NCBI RefSeq assembly: GCF_004000765.1
Contig: NZ_BILW01000001.1
Coordinates: 558,001-622,000, forward strand
From: Paenibacillus chondroitinus NBRC 15376
Lineage (GTDB): Bacteria; Bacillota; Bacilli; Paenibacillales; NBRC-103111
Direction of reading: 5' to 3'
Length of the DNA stretch: 64,000 nucleotides
Shown: in pieces, positions 27,675 to 36,504 of the stretch
How positions within the stretch are numbered: position 1 is the first letter of the stretch
Layout of the letters: each line of letters begins with the position of its first letter
The notes under the pieces: model-generated
The model's database searches: none
Seen by the model: the letters and a program-made list of their open reading frames with translations, nothing else
What the model was told of the DNA's origin: nothing
Made by a program: the position numbers and the translations under genes

Positions 27675-28643
27675 ATGTTAATCAATGGCGTGTTCGAAGG
27701 TGGTGGCGTTAAGGGGATCGCGCTTGCCGGAGGAGTTACTGCAGCGATGGAGCAGGGGCATGCATTCCATCAAGTCGCAGGTACAAGCTCTGGATCGATT
27801 GTAGCGGCTTTATTATCAGCTGGTTATACCGGAGAAGAGATGAGAGAAATCATCCTCAGGACTCCGTTTAAATCGTTTATGCAGCGATCAGCGATTTTTA
27901 ATACCAAAATCATTGGGCCGGCGGCGCGGCTGCTGATCAAGAAAGGCTTATACTCCGGCGAAGCGTTGGAGCAGTGGGTGTCGGGGCTGCTTGCTGCCAA
28001 GGGCATCCGCAATTTCGGGGATCTCAAGCCCAATCAGCTGCGAATTATCGCATCCGATATTACGCAAGGCAAGCTGCTTATTTTGCCTGCGGATATTGCG
28101 CAGTATGGGATTGATCCGCGGAAGTTTTCAATCGCCAAAGCGGTGCGGATGAGCACGAGCATCCCCTATTTTTTTGATCCGGTTATGATTCGCCGGCAAA
28201 TAAAAAGCTCTGCGAAGGCAGCGCCATTCGCAGAGCAGTTTTATTATATCGTTGATGGTGGGTTGTTGAGCAACTATCCCTTATGGGTGTTCGACCAGGA
28301 TACCGATCGGGAAGAAATCATTCCCGTTATCGGGTTTCAATTGGTCGGTAAAAGTGAGACGCCCACACACACCATTAGAGGACCGATTACGATGCTTGAA
28401 GCTTTGTTCGGGACGATGCTGAGTGCACACGATGAGCGATACATTGAGATGAAAAACCGGTTCCGTACGGTCAAAATTCCAACGCTCGGTGTGGGGAATA
28501 CACAATTCAATTTGTCTAAAGAATTGAGTTTGTCCCTGTATGATTCCGGATACCAAGCGACCAATGATTACTTTACTAAATGGACCGCCAAAACCTACGA
28601 AGAGAATTATGAGAAATACGTACTTCGCATTCCATCCAAGTGA
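27675..28643 (+). CDS. yqhO: Patatin-like phospholipase (YqhO)
   Basis: From the ATG at 27675 (behind GGGGAGGGG) the protein is 322 aa. The patatin dyad is clear: oxyanion hole EGGGVKGIALAGG near the N-terminus, nucleophile Ser in GTSSGSI (~43-49) and the catalytic Asp in VDGGLLSNYP (~195). It is a predicted cytoplasmic lipid acyl hydrolase. Position between mntR and yqhP/yqhQ matches yqhO of Bacillus. Its physiological lipid is unknown. Confidence 0.92.
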   Translation: MLINGVFEGGGVKGIALAGGVTAAMEQGHAFHQVAGTSSGSIVAALLSAGYTGEEMREIILRTPFKSFMQRSAIFNTKIIGPAARLLIKKGLYSGEALEQWVSGLLAAKGIRNFGDLKPNQLRIIASDITQGKLLILPADIAQYGIDPRKFSIAKAVRMSTSIPYFFDPVMIRRQIKSSAKAAPFAEQFYYIVDGGLLSNYPLWVFDQDTDREEIIPVIGFQLVGKSETPTHTIRGPITMLEALFGTMLSAHDERYIEMKNRFRTVKIPTLGVGNTQFNLSKELSLSLYDSGYQATNDYFTKWTAKTYEENYEKYVLRIPSK

Positions 28644-28653
28644 AGCTCAGGGC

Positions 28654-28914
28654 TTAATGAAATTTTGGATAATCATCCGAGTCTGAATCTTTCGTTCCGT
28701 TGATGACGCGAAATTTTGCGTTTTTCCTTTTTGGCTTAGATGAGCCTCGGCTGCCATAGGAAGGTTTTTTCCAACGAGACGGTGGGAATTTGTATAGAAG
28801 AAATATAAGCCCTAATACGAGAATCGGAATGAATAAAGTTCGCAAACTTACCAACAATCCAATCGCAATCAAAACACCGATAGCGATCTCGACCGGCGAA
28901 AATCTTCTCCTCAT
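28654..28914 (-). CDS. Small membrane protein (YqhP position)
   Basis: The 86-aa protein has two hydrophobic stretches (~8-25 and 28-42) followed by a Lys/Ser/Gly-rich basic tail ending in a short acidic segment. Its start overlaps the stop of the DUF1385 gene (28911-28914), so the two are translationally coupled. The place in the block matches yqhP of Bacillus, but sequence similarity cannot be judged by eye. It is convergent with yqhO. Function unknown. Confidence 0.75.
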   Translation of the reverse strand: MRRRFSPVEIAIGVLIAIGLLVSLRTLFIPILVLGLIFLLYKFPPSRWKKPSYGSRGSSKPKRKNAKFRVINGTKDSDSDDYPKFH

Positions 28915-29855
28915 ACCCGTCCCTCCATTATTCTTTTTTCTGCTTCACGCATCCGGTTAAAAGAAGCGATGGACACCTCAACCTGACTGTCTTCAGGTTC
29001 TTTGGTTGTCAGCAGTTGGAGCCATAGTCCCGGATACCCCAGGTAGCGGAGAACCGGCACTTCACGAAGGGAGTTCGTAAATCTTAGCACTTCATAAGAA
29101 ACCCCGATTACAACAGGTAGCAGCACTAAACGCTGCAAGATACGTTCTACATATCCATCATAGTGCAGAAATGAGTAGATAACGACGCCGATCAAAACGG
29201 TAAAAACAATGAAGCTGCTGCCGCAACGATAATGCAGCGTGTTGAATTTCTGTACATTGCTGACGGTTAACTCGACGCCTGCTTCATAAGCGCTGATGAC
29301 TTTATGCTCAGCTCCATGATATTGGAAAAGTCTGCGAATCATCGGTGTTAAGGATATGAAGTAGATATATCCGACAAGCAAAATAATCTTGATAACACCT
29401 TCTATAAGGTTATGAAGAATTTGATTGCTAAATACATTCCCAAACAAAAACTGTTCAATGATTGCCGGGACTAGGGTGAACACGAATTTCCCAAAAAGGA
29501 ACGAGATCACACCCACAACCGCTACACCGAGGATCATCGAAATATTTGAGAAAAAGCCAGGTTTCTCATCTTTATTGGCTGAGGATTTATCCTCGCCTTC
29601 TTGTTCAGCGAAGGATTCCGCTGAGAAATTAAGATGCTGAGCACCCTTAGCGCTGGATTCTATAATGCCGACGATCCCTCTGATCAATGGGATCTTCTTG
29701 AGCGATTGTACCCAGGGGATATCTTTCCTAGGGACTTCCAAGAAATCAAGTGAGCCATCTTTCTTGCGCACGGCGGTTACATGCACATTTTTTCCTGCGA
29801 ACATGACGCCCTCAATGACGGCTTGTCCTCCGTATATACTGTTTTGTTCTGCCAT
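28911..29855 (-). CDS. yqhQ: DUF1385 membrane protein YqhQ
   Basis: The ATG at 29855 (AAGGTGG five bases upstream) gives 314 aa. The family N-terminus YGGQAVIEGVMFAG is present, followed by four or so membrane helices and the conserved block FQYHGAEHKVISAYEAG. The TLHYRCGSSFIVF segment is also typical. DUF1385 proteins are widespread in Bacillota and act in the membrane, possibly in metal or envelope processes; no activity is established. It is divergent from yqhR. Confidence 0.92.
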   Translation of the reverse strand: MAEQNSIYGGQAVIEGVMFAGKNVHVTAVRKKDGSLDFLEVPRKDIPWVQSLKKIPLIRGIVGIIESSAKGAQHLNFSAESFAEQEGEDKSSANKDEKPGFFSNISMILGVAVVGVISFLFGKFVFTLVPAIIEQFLFGNVFSNQILHNLIEGVIKIILLVGYIYFISLTPMIRRLFQYHGAEHKVISAYEAGVELTVSNVQKFNTLHYRCGSSFIVFTVLIGVVIYSFLHYDGYVERILQRLVLLPVVIGVSYEVLRFTNSLREVPVLRYLGYPGLWLQLLTTKEPEDSQVEVSIASFNRMREAEKRIMEGRV

Positions 29856-29923
29856 GAGATCCACCTTCTTATCCTTCTCAAATTCGGTTTTTCGTACTTT
29901 CCTATTGTAACGGATTCACGGTT

Positions 29924-29954
29924 TGAATGCTACCGATAACGGTAGAACATACTA
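29924..29954 (+). promoter_or_regulatory. Sigma-G/sigma-F-type promoter of yqhR
   Basis: TGAATG (29924-29929), an 18-bp spacer and CATACTA (29948-29954) match the forespore sigma-G consensus very closely. It lies about 45 bp upstream of the likely ribosome site of yqhR. Confidence 0.7.
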
Positions 29955-30007
29955 TTCTTACCTGTGATTGACGTGCAATCTCTGTAGAGAAAGGAAGAGA
30001 ACGACTA

Positions 30008-30496
30008 ATGAATGAGAAAAATGTGGGGGAATTGAAAACAAATCGTTGGCTTTTCGTCTTATATATTGGCTTTTTCGCTGGCCTCATTTGGGGAGCAATG
30101 AAAATAATTGAACACTATTTTAAATTTACCAGCATTGTGGTGGGGTTTCTTGTAGAGCCTTTTTTCAAACATGATTTTCTGCTGACTTGGCAGGGGGTAC
30201 TCGTTGGCTGGGGCTTTTTTACGGTGTTTTCCATCATCGCGGCCTTCATCTATATGGTTACAATGTGGAAACTGCAATCTGCCTGGTGGGGAATTGGTTA
30301 TGGGGCGCTCTGGTGGGCGGCGATCTATTTGTTGATCGGTCCATTGGCGGGAATGACATACTGGATTACGGATCTGGACCTCAACAGTATTCTGACGGAT
30401 CTATGTTTGTTCCTGGTGTGGGGAATGTTTATTGGATATTCCATCGCGATCGAGTACACAGATACAAGAACAAGACAACCTATACACAAGACATGA
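30008..30496 (+). CDS. yqhR: YqhR family membrane protein
   Basis: The protein is 162 aa with four transmembrane helices (~15-35, 60-85, 95-115, 130-150). Trp- and Gly-rich motifs such as GFFAGLIWGAMKIIEHYF and WQGVLVGWGFFTVFS mark the YqhR family, found only in spore formers. The forespore-type promoter upstream suggests expression in the developing spore. The molecular role is unknown. aroQ follows after 77 bp. Confidence 0.9.
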   Translation: MNEKNVGELKTNRWLFVLYIGFFAGLIWGAMKIIEHYFKFTSIVVGFLVEPFFKHDFLLTWQGVLVGWGFFTVFSIIAAFIYMVTMWKLQSAWWGIGYGALWWAAIYLLIGPLAGMTYWITDLDLNSILTDLCLFLVWGMFIGYSIAIEYTDTRTRQPIHKT

Positions 30497-30573
30497 AAGT
30501 TATGGTAAAATATCAAAGGTTAAATAGGCGGATAAAGTCTGTGCAACTGAAAAATCCTGGGGAGTGATTCCTG

Positions 30574-31008
30574 TTGAAAAAGGTTCTGGTGATTAACGGG
30601 CCCAACCTGAATATGCTGGGCATACGTGAACCTGGTGTGTACGGAACGGTTTCCCTACCCGTCATTATTCAAGGCTTGACTGAATTAGCTGAAGTTCTTT
30701 CGGTTGAGATTGAGAGCTTCCAATCGAATCATGAAGGCGATATTATTGATAAAATTCATGAAGCCTTTGGCACGAAAGACGGCATTCTCATTAACCCTGG
30801 TGCGTTTACGCATTATAGCTACGCCATTCGCGATGCGTTGTCTTCCGTTCAATTGCCTACCGTTGAAGTTCATCTATCGAACATTCATAAGCGCGAGGAG
30901 TTTCGTCATCACTCTGTCACCGCGCCAGTTGTTATCGGTCAGATTAGCGGCTTTGGCGTGCAGAGCTATGAGCTGGGTTTAAGAGCACTTTTATCCCATA
31001 TGCAGTAA
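30574..31008 (+). CDS. aroQ: Type II 3-dehydroquinate dehydratase
   Basis: The 144-aa protein starts with TTG behind [25 protein letters not shown] (N-terminal, with the catalytic Tyr ~23), the flexible lid, [16 protein letters not shown] and [17 protein letters not shown] (catalytic His) are diagnostic. It forms dodecamers and converts 3-dehydroquinate to 3-dehydroshikimate in the shikimate pathway. It equals yqhS of Bacillus and lies directly ahead of yqhT. Confidence 0.97.
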   Translation: MKKVLVINGPNLNMLGIREPGVYGTVSLPVIIQGLTELAEVLSVEIESFQSNHEGDIIDKIHEAFGTKDGILINPGAFTHYSYAIRDALSSVQLPTVEVHLSNIHKREEFRHHSVTAPVVIGQISGFGVQSYELGLRALLSHMQ

Positions 31009-31028
31009 AAGAAGGAATGGTGATTTCG

Positions 31029-32102
31029 ATGCAGGAGAAACGTATTGAACGTCTTCGCAAGGTTATGCAAGAGCAAAATTTACCGGCTGTACTCATCACG
31101 AATGCCTATAACCGTACATATGTATCTGGCTTCACCGGTTCTTCCGGCTATGTTCTTATAACGTTAGATCGTGCAATTCTTTTGACAGATTTCCGTTATA
31201 TGACGCAAGCCCCTCAACAAGCGAAGCTTTTTGAAGTGGTTGAGCATCAGGCTAAAGTGATGGAATCTGTTAAAGGACTCTTGAATCAACAAGGGATCAC
31301 ACAGCTTGCCTTCGAGCAAGGGGATGTATCCTATGGTGACTTCCTGGGTTATCAAGCAGCTTTACCAGGCATTGAGCTTTTGCCGACGGCGAAACTCGTC
31401 GAGGGCATCCGAATGGTCAAAGACGATGTTGAATTGCAAGTGATGCAGGAAGCAGCAGATTTGGCTGATCAAACCTTTTCACACATTTTGTCCTATATCA
31501 AGCCAGGCGTGAAAGAACTCGATATAGCGCTTGAGATTGAAATGTTTATCCGCAAAAACGGCGGCACATCGACATCGTTCGAAACGATTGTTGCTTCCGG
31601 CGAACGCTCCGCTCTGCCACATGGCAAAGCAAGCGATCGCGTGCTCCAAATAAACGAATTTGTCAAATTGGATTTTGGAGCGTATTATAAAGGGTATTGC
31701 TCTGACATCACAAGAACGGTTATGCTAGGAAAGCCAACGGACAAGCATAAAGAAATTTATGATATTGTGTTTGAAGCTCAACTCAACTGTTTAGCCAATC
31801 TCAAGCCGGGGATTACGGGCAGAGAAGGCGACGCTTATGCACGAGATGTTATTGTGAAGCATGGCTATGGCGATTACTTCGGTCACAGTACCGGACATGG
31901 TTTAGGCATGGAGGTTCATGAGTCTCCGCGCTTGGCGAAAACCGAGGATACAATTTTAACTCCTGGTATGGTGGTTACAGTGGAACCTGGCATTTATCTT
32001 CCTGGTTTTGGGGGAGTTCGAATTGAGGATGACGCAGTAATTACTGACACCGGCATTAAAATACTTACAAGTTCTACAAAAGATTTTCTTATTATTGACT
32101 AG
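31029..32102 (+). CDS. yqhT: Xaa-Pro peptidase family protein (YqhT)
   Basis: From ATG 31029 the protein is 357 aa (an ATG at 31017 is too close to its ribosome site). The N-terminal creatinase-like domain is followed by a pita-bread M24 domain. Metal ligands are Asp in KLDFGAYYKGYCSDITR, His in HSTGHGLGMEVHE, Glu in TVEPGIYLPGFGGVRIED and the final Glu. It cleaves dipeptides or N-terminal residues before proline. It is in one operon with aroQ and efp, as in Bacillus. Confidence 0.94.
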   Translation: MQEKRIERLRKVMQEQNLPAVLITNAYNRTYVSGFTGSSGYVLITLDRAILLTDFRYMTQAPQQAKLFEVVEHQAKVMESVKGLLNQQGITQLAFEQGDVSYGDFLGYQAALPGIELLPTAKLVEGIRMVKDDVELQVMQEAADLADQTFSHILSYIKPGVKELDIALEIEMFIRKNGGTSTSFETIVASGERSALPHGKASDRVLQINEFVKLDFGAYYKGYCSDITRTVMLGKPTDKHKEIYDIVFEAQLNCLANLKPGITGREGDAYARDVIVKHGYGDYFGHSTGHGLGMEVHESPRLAKTEDTILTPGMVVTVEPGIYLPGFGGVRIEDDAVITDTGIKILTSSTKDFLIID

Positions 32103-32117
32103 CGGAGGGATTCACAA

Positions 32118-32675
32118 GTGATATCAGTAAATGATTTCAAAACAGGACTTACCATTGAAGTAGATCACGATATTTTTACTGTTCTAGATTTCCAACATGT
32201 TAAACCAGGTAAAGGCGCTGCCTTCGTGCGCTCCAAGTTGAAAAACCTGCGCAACGGCAACACGGTTGAGCGTACTTTCCGTGCGGGCGAGAACGTAGGC
32301 CGTGCACATATTGATAACCGCGAAATGCAGTACCTGTATGCAAGCGGCGACGAGTTCACGTTCATGGACACGGAAACGTTTGATCAATTCAGCCTTTCCC
32401 GCGAGCAATTGAAATGGGAATTGAACTTCCTTCTTGAGAACATGAACATCAAAATTTTGAGCTACCAAGGTGAAATTCTTGGGATCAATCTGCCGAAAAG
32501 CGTTGACTTGAAAGTTGTAGAAACAGAGCCGGGCGTTAAAGGCAATACAGCTCAAGGCGCGCTTAAAGGTGCAAAAGTGGAAACGGGCCTTGTTGTTCAA
32601 GTTCCATTGTTCATCAACGAAGGCGACGTGCTTACAGTTGATACCGAAGATGGCCGTTATATCTCCCGTGCCTAG
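32118..32675 (+). CDS. efp: Elongation factor P
   Basis: The 185-aa protein starts with GTG eight bases after GGAGG. It has three OB-like domains; the tip loop [10 protein letters not shown] carries the Lys (~32) that is modified in many species. It rescues ribosomes stalled at polyproline. The C-terminal signature [18 protein letters not shown] and later [17 protein letters not shown] are clear. A strong terminator ends the aroQ-yqhT-efp operon. Confidence 0.98.
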   Translation: MISVNDFKTGLTIEVDHDIFTVLDFQHVKPGKGAAFVRSKLKNLRNGNTVERTFRAGENVGRAHIDNREMQYLYASGDEFTFMDTETFDQFSLSREQLKWELNFLLENMNIKILSYQGEILGINLPKSVDLKVVETEPGVKGNTAQGALKGAKVETGLVVQVPLFINEGDVLTVDTEDGRYISRA

Positions 32676-32692
32676 TTTCAACTAGGACAAGG

Positions 32693-32728
32693 CTCTCTGA
32701 CTTTTGACAAGTCAGAGAGTTTTTTATT
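32693..32728 (+). terminator. Terminator of efp
   Basis: CTCTCTGACTT and AAGTCAGAGAG form a perfect 11-bp stem, followed by a T run. Confidence 0.93.
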
Positions 32729-32764
32729 TTGTGTGTGCAAATTCTCACACAAAACCACATTTTA

Positions 32765-32773
32765 TGCTATAAT
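32765..32773 (+). promoter_or_regulatory. Extended -10 promoter of lysC
   Basis: TGCTATAAT is a perfect extended -10; the -35 is weak. The leader is only about 40 bases, so there is no room for the lysine riboswitch found ahead of some lysC genes. Confidence 0.65.
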
Positions 32774-32816
32774 ATTGAATTGTTATGCACTAGTATGCGT
32801 TAGGAGTGGGTCAGCT

Positions 32817-34073
32817 TTGTCTCTAATAGTGATGAAATTTGGCGGAAGCTCTGTCGGTGATGCGGAGCGAATGAAACGTGTTGCAAAAAGAATCGTTGAG
32901 CGAAAGCAAGCAGGTCACAGCTGCGTTGTTGTCGTATCTGCGATGGGAGATACAACGGACGATCTTATCGACCTGTCTAAGCAAATTTACGATGGAGCCC
33001 CACCGGCTCGTGAAATGGATATGCTCTTAACGACAGGAGAGCAGGTTTCTGTAGCCCTCTTATCGATGGCGATACATAATTTAGGGGAACAAGCGGTTTC
33101 TTACACCGGTTGGCAGAGCGGGATTTTCACGGAAGATGTGCACGGAAAAGCGAGAATCACGGATATTCAGCCAGCGCGCGTTCTGAATGCGCTCGAACAA
33201 GGCAATGTCGTGATTGTAGCCGGTTTCCAAGGTATGACGGAAGCTGGAGAGATTACGACGCTTGGCCGCGGCGGTTCCGATACAACGGCCGTTGCTCTTG
33301 CTGCTGCAATCAAAGCAGATCTTTGTGAGATTTATACCGACGTAGATGGTATTTACTCAACGGATCCGCGCATTGTGAAAGTAGCAAGAAAACTGAATGA
33401 AATTTCTTACGATGAGATGCTGGAGCTTGCGAATTTGGGAGCTGCTGTACTTCATCCAAGAGCAGTGGAATATGCCAAAAACTATAACGTTACCTTGGTG
33501 GTACGTTCCAGCTTTACTAACAATGAAGGTACCAACGTGAAGGAGGAAGCAGTGATGGAGCAAGGAATCGTTGTCCGTGGCATCGCCTATGACAAGAATG
33601 TGGCAAGAGTTAGTATTCTAGGTGTACCTGAGAAACCGGGTCAGCTGGCAAAAGTATTCATGGCGCTTGCCGAGGTTCAAGTCGATGTAGATATCATTGT
33701 ACAAAGTGGTGTACTCAATGGATCAGCGGATTTCTCATTCACAACGACGCTTGCTGACCGCGAAAAAGCTTTGGATGCGATTGAATCCATCCGCGGTGAA
33801 ATCGGCTTCCGTGAAGTAACTTCCGAAGTGAACATGGTGAAAGTATCCATCGTTGGCGCCGGCATGGTTAGTACGCCTGGGGTTGCTGCTACGATGTTTA
33901 AAGTGATTTCTGACCTGGGCATCTCCATCTCGCTGGTCAGCACGTCCGAGATTAAAGTTTCTTGCGTCATCGAGAACTCGAACTTGACGGAAGTGATCCA
34001 ATCTCTGCACACGGCTTACGGCTTGGACACAACGGAGCAAGCCTTCGTTGGCGGACCGCAAGATCGCAGATAA
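32817..34073 (+). CDS. lysC: Aspartate kinase, feedback-regulated
   Basis: The start is TTG at 32817, giving MSLIVMKFGGSSVG and 418 aa, the usual length; AGGAG lies ten bases upstream. The catalytic domain has KFGGSSVG, TTLGRGGSDTTAVALAAA and YTDVDGIYSTDPR. Two ACT domains follow (about 270-340 and 350-410, with VSTPGVAATMF and ISLVSTSEIKVSCVI) for inhibition by lysine and/or threonine. It phosphorylates aspartate for lysine, threonine, methionine and diaminopimelate; the latter feeds peptidoglycan and spore dipicolinate. It is an insertion relative to the Bacillus efp-yqhV order. Confidence 0.95.
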   Translation: MSLIVMKFGGSSVGDAERMKRVAKRIVERKQAGHSCVVVVSAMGDTTDDLIDLSKQIYDGAPPAREMDMLLTTGEQVSVALLSMAIHNLGEQAVSYTGWQSGIFTEDVHGKARITDIQPARVLNALEQGNVVIVAGFQGMTEAGEITTLGRGGSDTTAVALAAAIKADLCEIYTDVDGIYSTDPRIVKVARKLNEISYDEMLELANLGAAVLHPRAVEYAKNYNVTLVVRSSFTNNEGTNVKEEAVMEQGIVVRGIAYDKNVARVSILGVPEKPGQLAKVFMALAEVQVDVDIIVQSGVLNGSADFSFTTTLADREKALDAIESIRGEIGFREVTSEVNMVKVSIVGAGMVSTPGVAATMFKVISDLGISISLVSTSEIKVSCVIENSNLTEVIQSLHTAYGLDTTEQAFVGGPQDRR

Positions 34074-34082
34074 TCCCAGTTC

Positions 34083-34553
34083 TCAACTGAATTTATCGGA
34101 TATAAAATAAGCGACTTTTAATAAAAAAGCTGTGATTCCGGCAGCCATCAAAGGGCCGACCGGAATCCCCCGCAAAAAGATAATGCCAAAAATGGAACCA
34201 ATGACAAGACCCACAATTAATTGTGGGTCTATTTTTAATAGCTCCAACCCTTTTCCGTTCATATACGTTGCAATCGCTCCCCCAAGCAAAGCGATGATTC
34301 CCGGCCAAGAGGTAAATACCGACATGATGTCCTTCATCGAGATTCGTTCACTCGCAAATGGCACAAGGACGCCAATGGTCAGAAAAAGCAAACCCAGTTC
34401 CAAGCCTCTGCGCTCCATAGCAGGGAAAAACCGCATTAATCCGACCAGTTTCAAGGCAAGCAGCATGCAAGAAGCAGTTGTAATAATCGGAGAACGGCCT
34501 ATGAGTCCAATAACAATGAGTGTAACTAAGATTATATTGCCATTCATCATCAA
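34083..34553 (-). CDS. DUF441 family membrane protein
   Basis: The 156-aa protein has four or five transmembrane helices and the DUF441 (YtwI/YeaL) pattern: [19 protein letters not shown] at the N-terminus, [18 protein letters not shown], and [24 protein letters not shown] precedes two adjacent ATGs. The family is conserved and of unknown function. It is convergent with lysC with only nine bases between them. Confidence 0.9.
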   Translation of the reverse strand: MMMNGNIILVTLIVIGLIGRSPIITTASCMLLALKLVGLMRFFPAMERRGLELGLLFLTIGVLVPFASERISMKDIMSVFTSWPGIIALLGGAIATYMNGKGLELLKIDPQLIVGLVIGSIFGIIFLRGIPVGPLMAAGITAFLLKVAYFISDKFS

Positions 34554-34604
34554 AACCCCTCACCCTCATAACTTTCCATCTTAGTTTATGAGAGGGGCTT
34601 GTAT

Positions 34605-35345
34605 TTAGAACGCAGGACGCCCTGAAGTCCCCAACAGCACCATTTGATCACGTTCAAGGACCGGCACTTGATCCGTGATATTTGTTTTGGCACAGGCTTC
34701 AATATCCGCCTGAAAACCGGACTTGCACATTTTTTTTCCATTCGTGGAGGACAGCAGTGTATCGTATAAGGTTTTTTGGGCTTGCAAAAAACATCCTCGC
34801 ATAGCTAAGCCGAAATCATTGGTCGCTATCTGTTTCTCGCCTAAAGCCAGGATTAGTTCCTCAAGAATATGCCCAGCACAAAGTCCATCCTCTAGGGAGA
34901 AGACGTCTTGTGTCCCTGCGCAAAGAATAACAGTGTCCCTCTTGAAAGCAATCGCGGCCGCTGCACAAGCTTTACTATTTAAAAAAGAACCTGCCAGCAC
35001 TTGATCGGCTTTTATCGCTTTTTGAATGCCTCTTGTGCCATTCGTTGTCGTCAGGATCACACGTTTGCCCTGTACAGCTTCCTTGGTATATTCCAAAGGT
35101 GAGTTACCGAAATCGAAACCGGGAATTTTCTTGCAAAAGCGTTCCCCTCCAAGCAGATCACCCTCTTGCTGCAGTTCTTTGGCCCTCAGAACGGTATCCA
35201 CTGGAACGATGGCTTTGCATCCGTTAATCAATGCGGTGATGATCGTGCTAGTTGCACGGATAACATCAACGACGATGACGGTTTTATGAAGAAAATCGTC
35301 ACTTCTTGCTTCGCCGATGTTGGCGACAACCTCGATATGCATCAT
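34605..35345 (-). CDS. comB: 2-phosphosulfolactate phosphatase
   Basis: The protein is 246 aa. ComB-family motifs are clear: VVDVIRATSTI, LLGGERFCKKIPGFDFGNSP, TTTNGTRG and ILCAGT near the active site. It is a Mg-dependent phosphatase that releases 3-sulfolactate from phosphosulfolactate. It directly follows comA with no gap, so the two act in one pathway. In Bacillus the homologous pair makes sulfolactate that accumulates in spores; the same role is likely here (inference). Confidence 0.93.
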   Translation of the reverse strand: MMHIEVVANIGEARSDDFLHKTVIVVDVIRATSTIITALINGCKAIVPVDTVLRAKELQQEGDLLGGERFCKKIPGFDFGNSPLEYTKEAVQGKRVILTTTNGTRGIQKAIKADQVLAGSFLNSKACAAAAIAFKRDTVILCAGTQDVFSLEDGLCAGHILEELILALGEKQIATNDFGLAMRGCFLQAQKTLYDTLLSSTNGKKMCKSGFQADIEACAKTNITDQVPVLERDQMVLLGTSGRPAF

Positions 35346-36149
35346 TTATTCCTTTCTGGTACCTAAGGACAACGTATCGGAACGCAGTCCTCTGCGCAAT
35401 GCTTCCAAAGCAATAAGCTCATCCGGCGAGATATTGCCCAAGTGGATATCTGCTCCAAGCATGCTAATCAAGTGCACCTGTTGACTTTTGAGCGGAGCCT
35501 CCCATAGAAGCCGCTGTCCGGGAACGGCGGAGAGCACTTGCCCAACTTCCTCATCCTTACATTTTCCCTGTGAATCAAAAATTCCGACACCCATCCCGGA
35601 TTCACGAGCTTCAATCGTTACTAGGGAAGCTCCGAATTCGGTGTCTAACATAACGGTTTCGATTAATTCCTCTAATTCGATGGCAGAACCCCAGCCCTTT
35701 TTACCATATTCGGTAACAACCTCTAGTCCTTCGTCTAGCCCGCGCGCGATCAACTCATTTCTAAGCTTACGGTCGAAATCAATGGTGCCATTGGATATTT
35801 CAACACCGTTAAATCCGAGTGCGACAATCATATCGAAATAGGAATCCACTGCGTGCTGTGTGATCGCAACTTCGAGAAAAGTTCCTCCCGGATAGATGCA
35901 AATGCCATTTTCTTTGGCGGCGTTAATTTTGCTTTTCAGCACTTGCTGCGGATATAGAGGAGATGTGCCGAAGCCGAGTTTGATCAAATCCACATGATTG
36001 CTGCCCGCGGTAAGCAAATCTTCAAATGCATTTGGCCCTAGGCCTTTATCCATTACCATTGTTTTACCCAGCGTTCTGGGTTTGGCCTGCCTTTGTCCTG
36101 TGGGGTCGGCCAGAACGGGATTCCAGTTCAAATAAGAGGTAACTTCCAT
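35346..36149 (-). CDS. comA: Phosphosulfolactate synthase
   Basis: The 267-aa TIM-barrel protein has the ComA signatures GKTMVMDKGLGP, HVDLIKLGFGTS, IYPGGTFLEVA, FNGVEISNGT and IEARESGMG. It adds sulfite to phosphoenolpyruvate to give 2-phosphosulfolactate. GAGGAG lies eight bases before the ATG. The preceding 73-codon frame overlaps its first 22 bases. With comB it makes 3-sulfolactate. Confidence 0.93.
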   Translation of the reverse strand: MEVTSYLNWNPVLADPTGQRQAKPRTLGKTMVMDKGLGPNAFEDLLTAGSNHVDLIKLGFGTSPLYPQQVLKSKINAAKENGICIYPGGTFLEVAITQHAVDSYFDMIVALGFNGVEISNGTIDFDRKLRNELIARGLDEGLEVVTEYGKKGWGSAIELEELIETVMLDTEFGASLVTIEARESGMGVGIFDSQGKCKDEEVGQVLSAVPGQRLLWEAPLKSQQVHLISMLGADIHLGNISPDELIALEALRRGLRSDTLSLGTRKE

Positions 36150-36349
36150 CGGTATTTCTCCTCACTGTCCTTCGAAGGTTCAATTATGTGTACAGCATAT
36201 GCATCTGGGCAAATGGTGGTGCCCACTATGCCTAAAATCAGACGAGCCCGCATAAGGTAGGGTAAAAAGAGTGAGCTGTCGTTGAACCGCACCGACCAAT
36301 AAACTAGGCTGGCGTGCTCCGCATTGATATAAAAACCTCCAGGCTCCAT
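36128..36349 (-). CDS. Possible small protein upstream of and overlapping comA
   Basis: A 73-codon frame begins MEPGGFYINAEHASLVYW and ends past the comA start, containing the comA ribosome site in its last codons. It has no strong ribosome site of its own, but its 5' part (FYINA, then ASLVYWSVRFNDSSLFLP) recurs in degenerate form in the inverted copy at 36391-36488, which suggests it was once a coding unit. I do not recognise a family. It could be a leader peptide coupled to comA or a remnant. Confidence 0.4.
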   Translation of the reverse strand: MEPGGFYINAEHASLVYWSVRFNDSSLFLPYLMRARLILGIVGTTICPDAYAVHIIEPSKDSEEKYRWKLPLI

Positions 36350-36488
36350 TGTAAAACTGTTCCATTTATTAGATAGGTTCTTATGCGGTAGGAACAGTTT
36401 TACAAAAGTCGCTCTTCCGGCCTTTTATATCAATGCTCCGCGAGCTACTTTGGTGCAGTGCGGTTCAAAAAAAGCTGTTTCTTTTTAC
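36262..36488. repeat. ~100-bp imperfect inverted duplication between comA and yqhV
   Basis: Arm 36262-36363 and arm 36391-36488 are inverted copies separated by 27 bases. Exact blocks shared between them include TTGTAAAACTGTTCC, ATTGATATAAAA, GAACCGCAC, and GTAAAAAGA at the outer ends. Each arm carries the same short reading frame start (FYINA), intact on the left, frameshifted on the right. No transposase or target duplication is seen. It could fold into a very long hairpin. Confidence 0.75.
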
Positions 36489-36504
36489 GAAAGGAGAAGA
36501 AAAC

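Noticed and set aside
32729-32816. Possible lysine riboswitch before lysC
   Set aside because: Only ~40 bases lie between the -10 element and the start, far too short.
36262-36488. Insertion sequence or MITE
   Set aside because: No transposase, no flanking target duplication, and the arms contain the start of a reading frame; kept as an inverted duplication instead.
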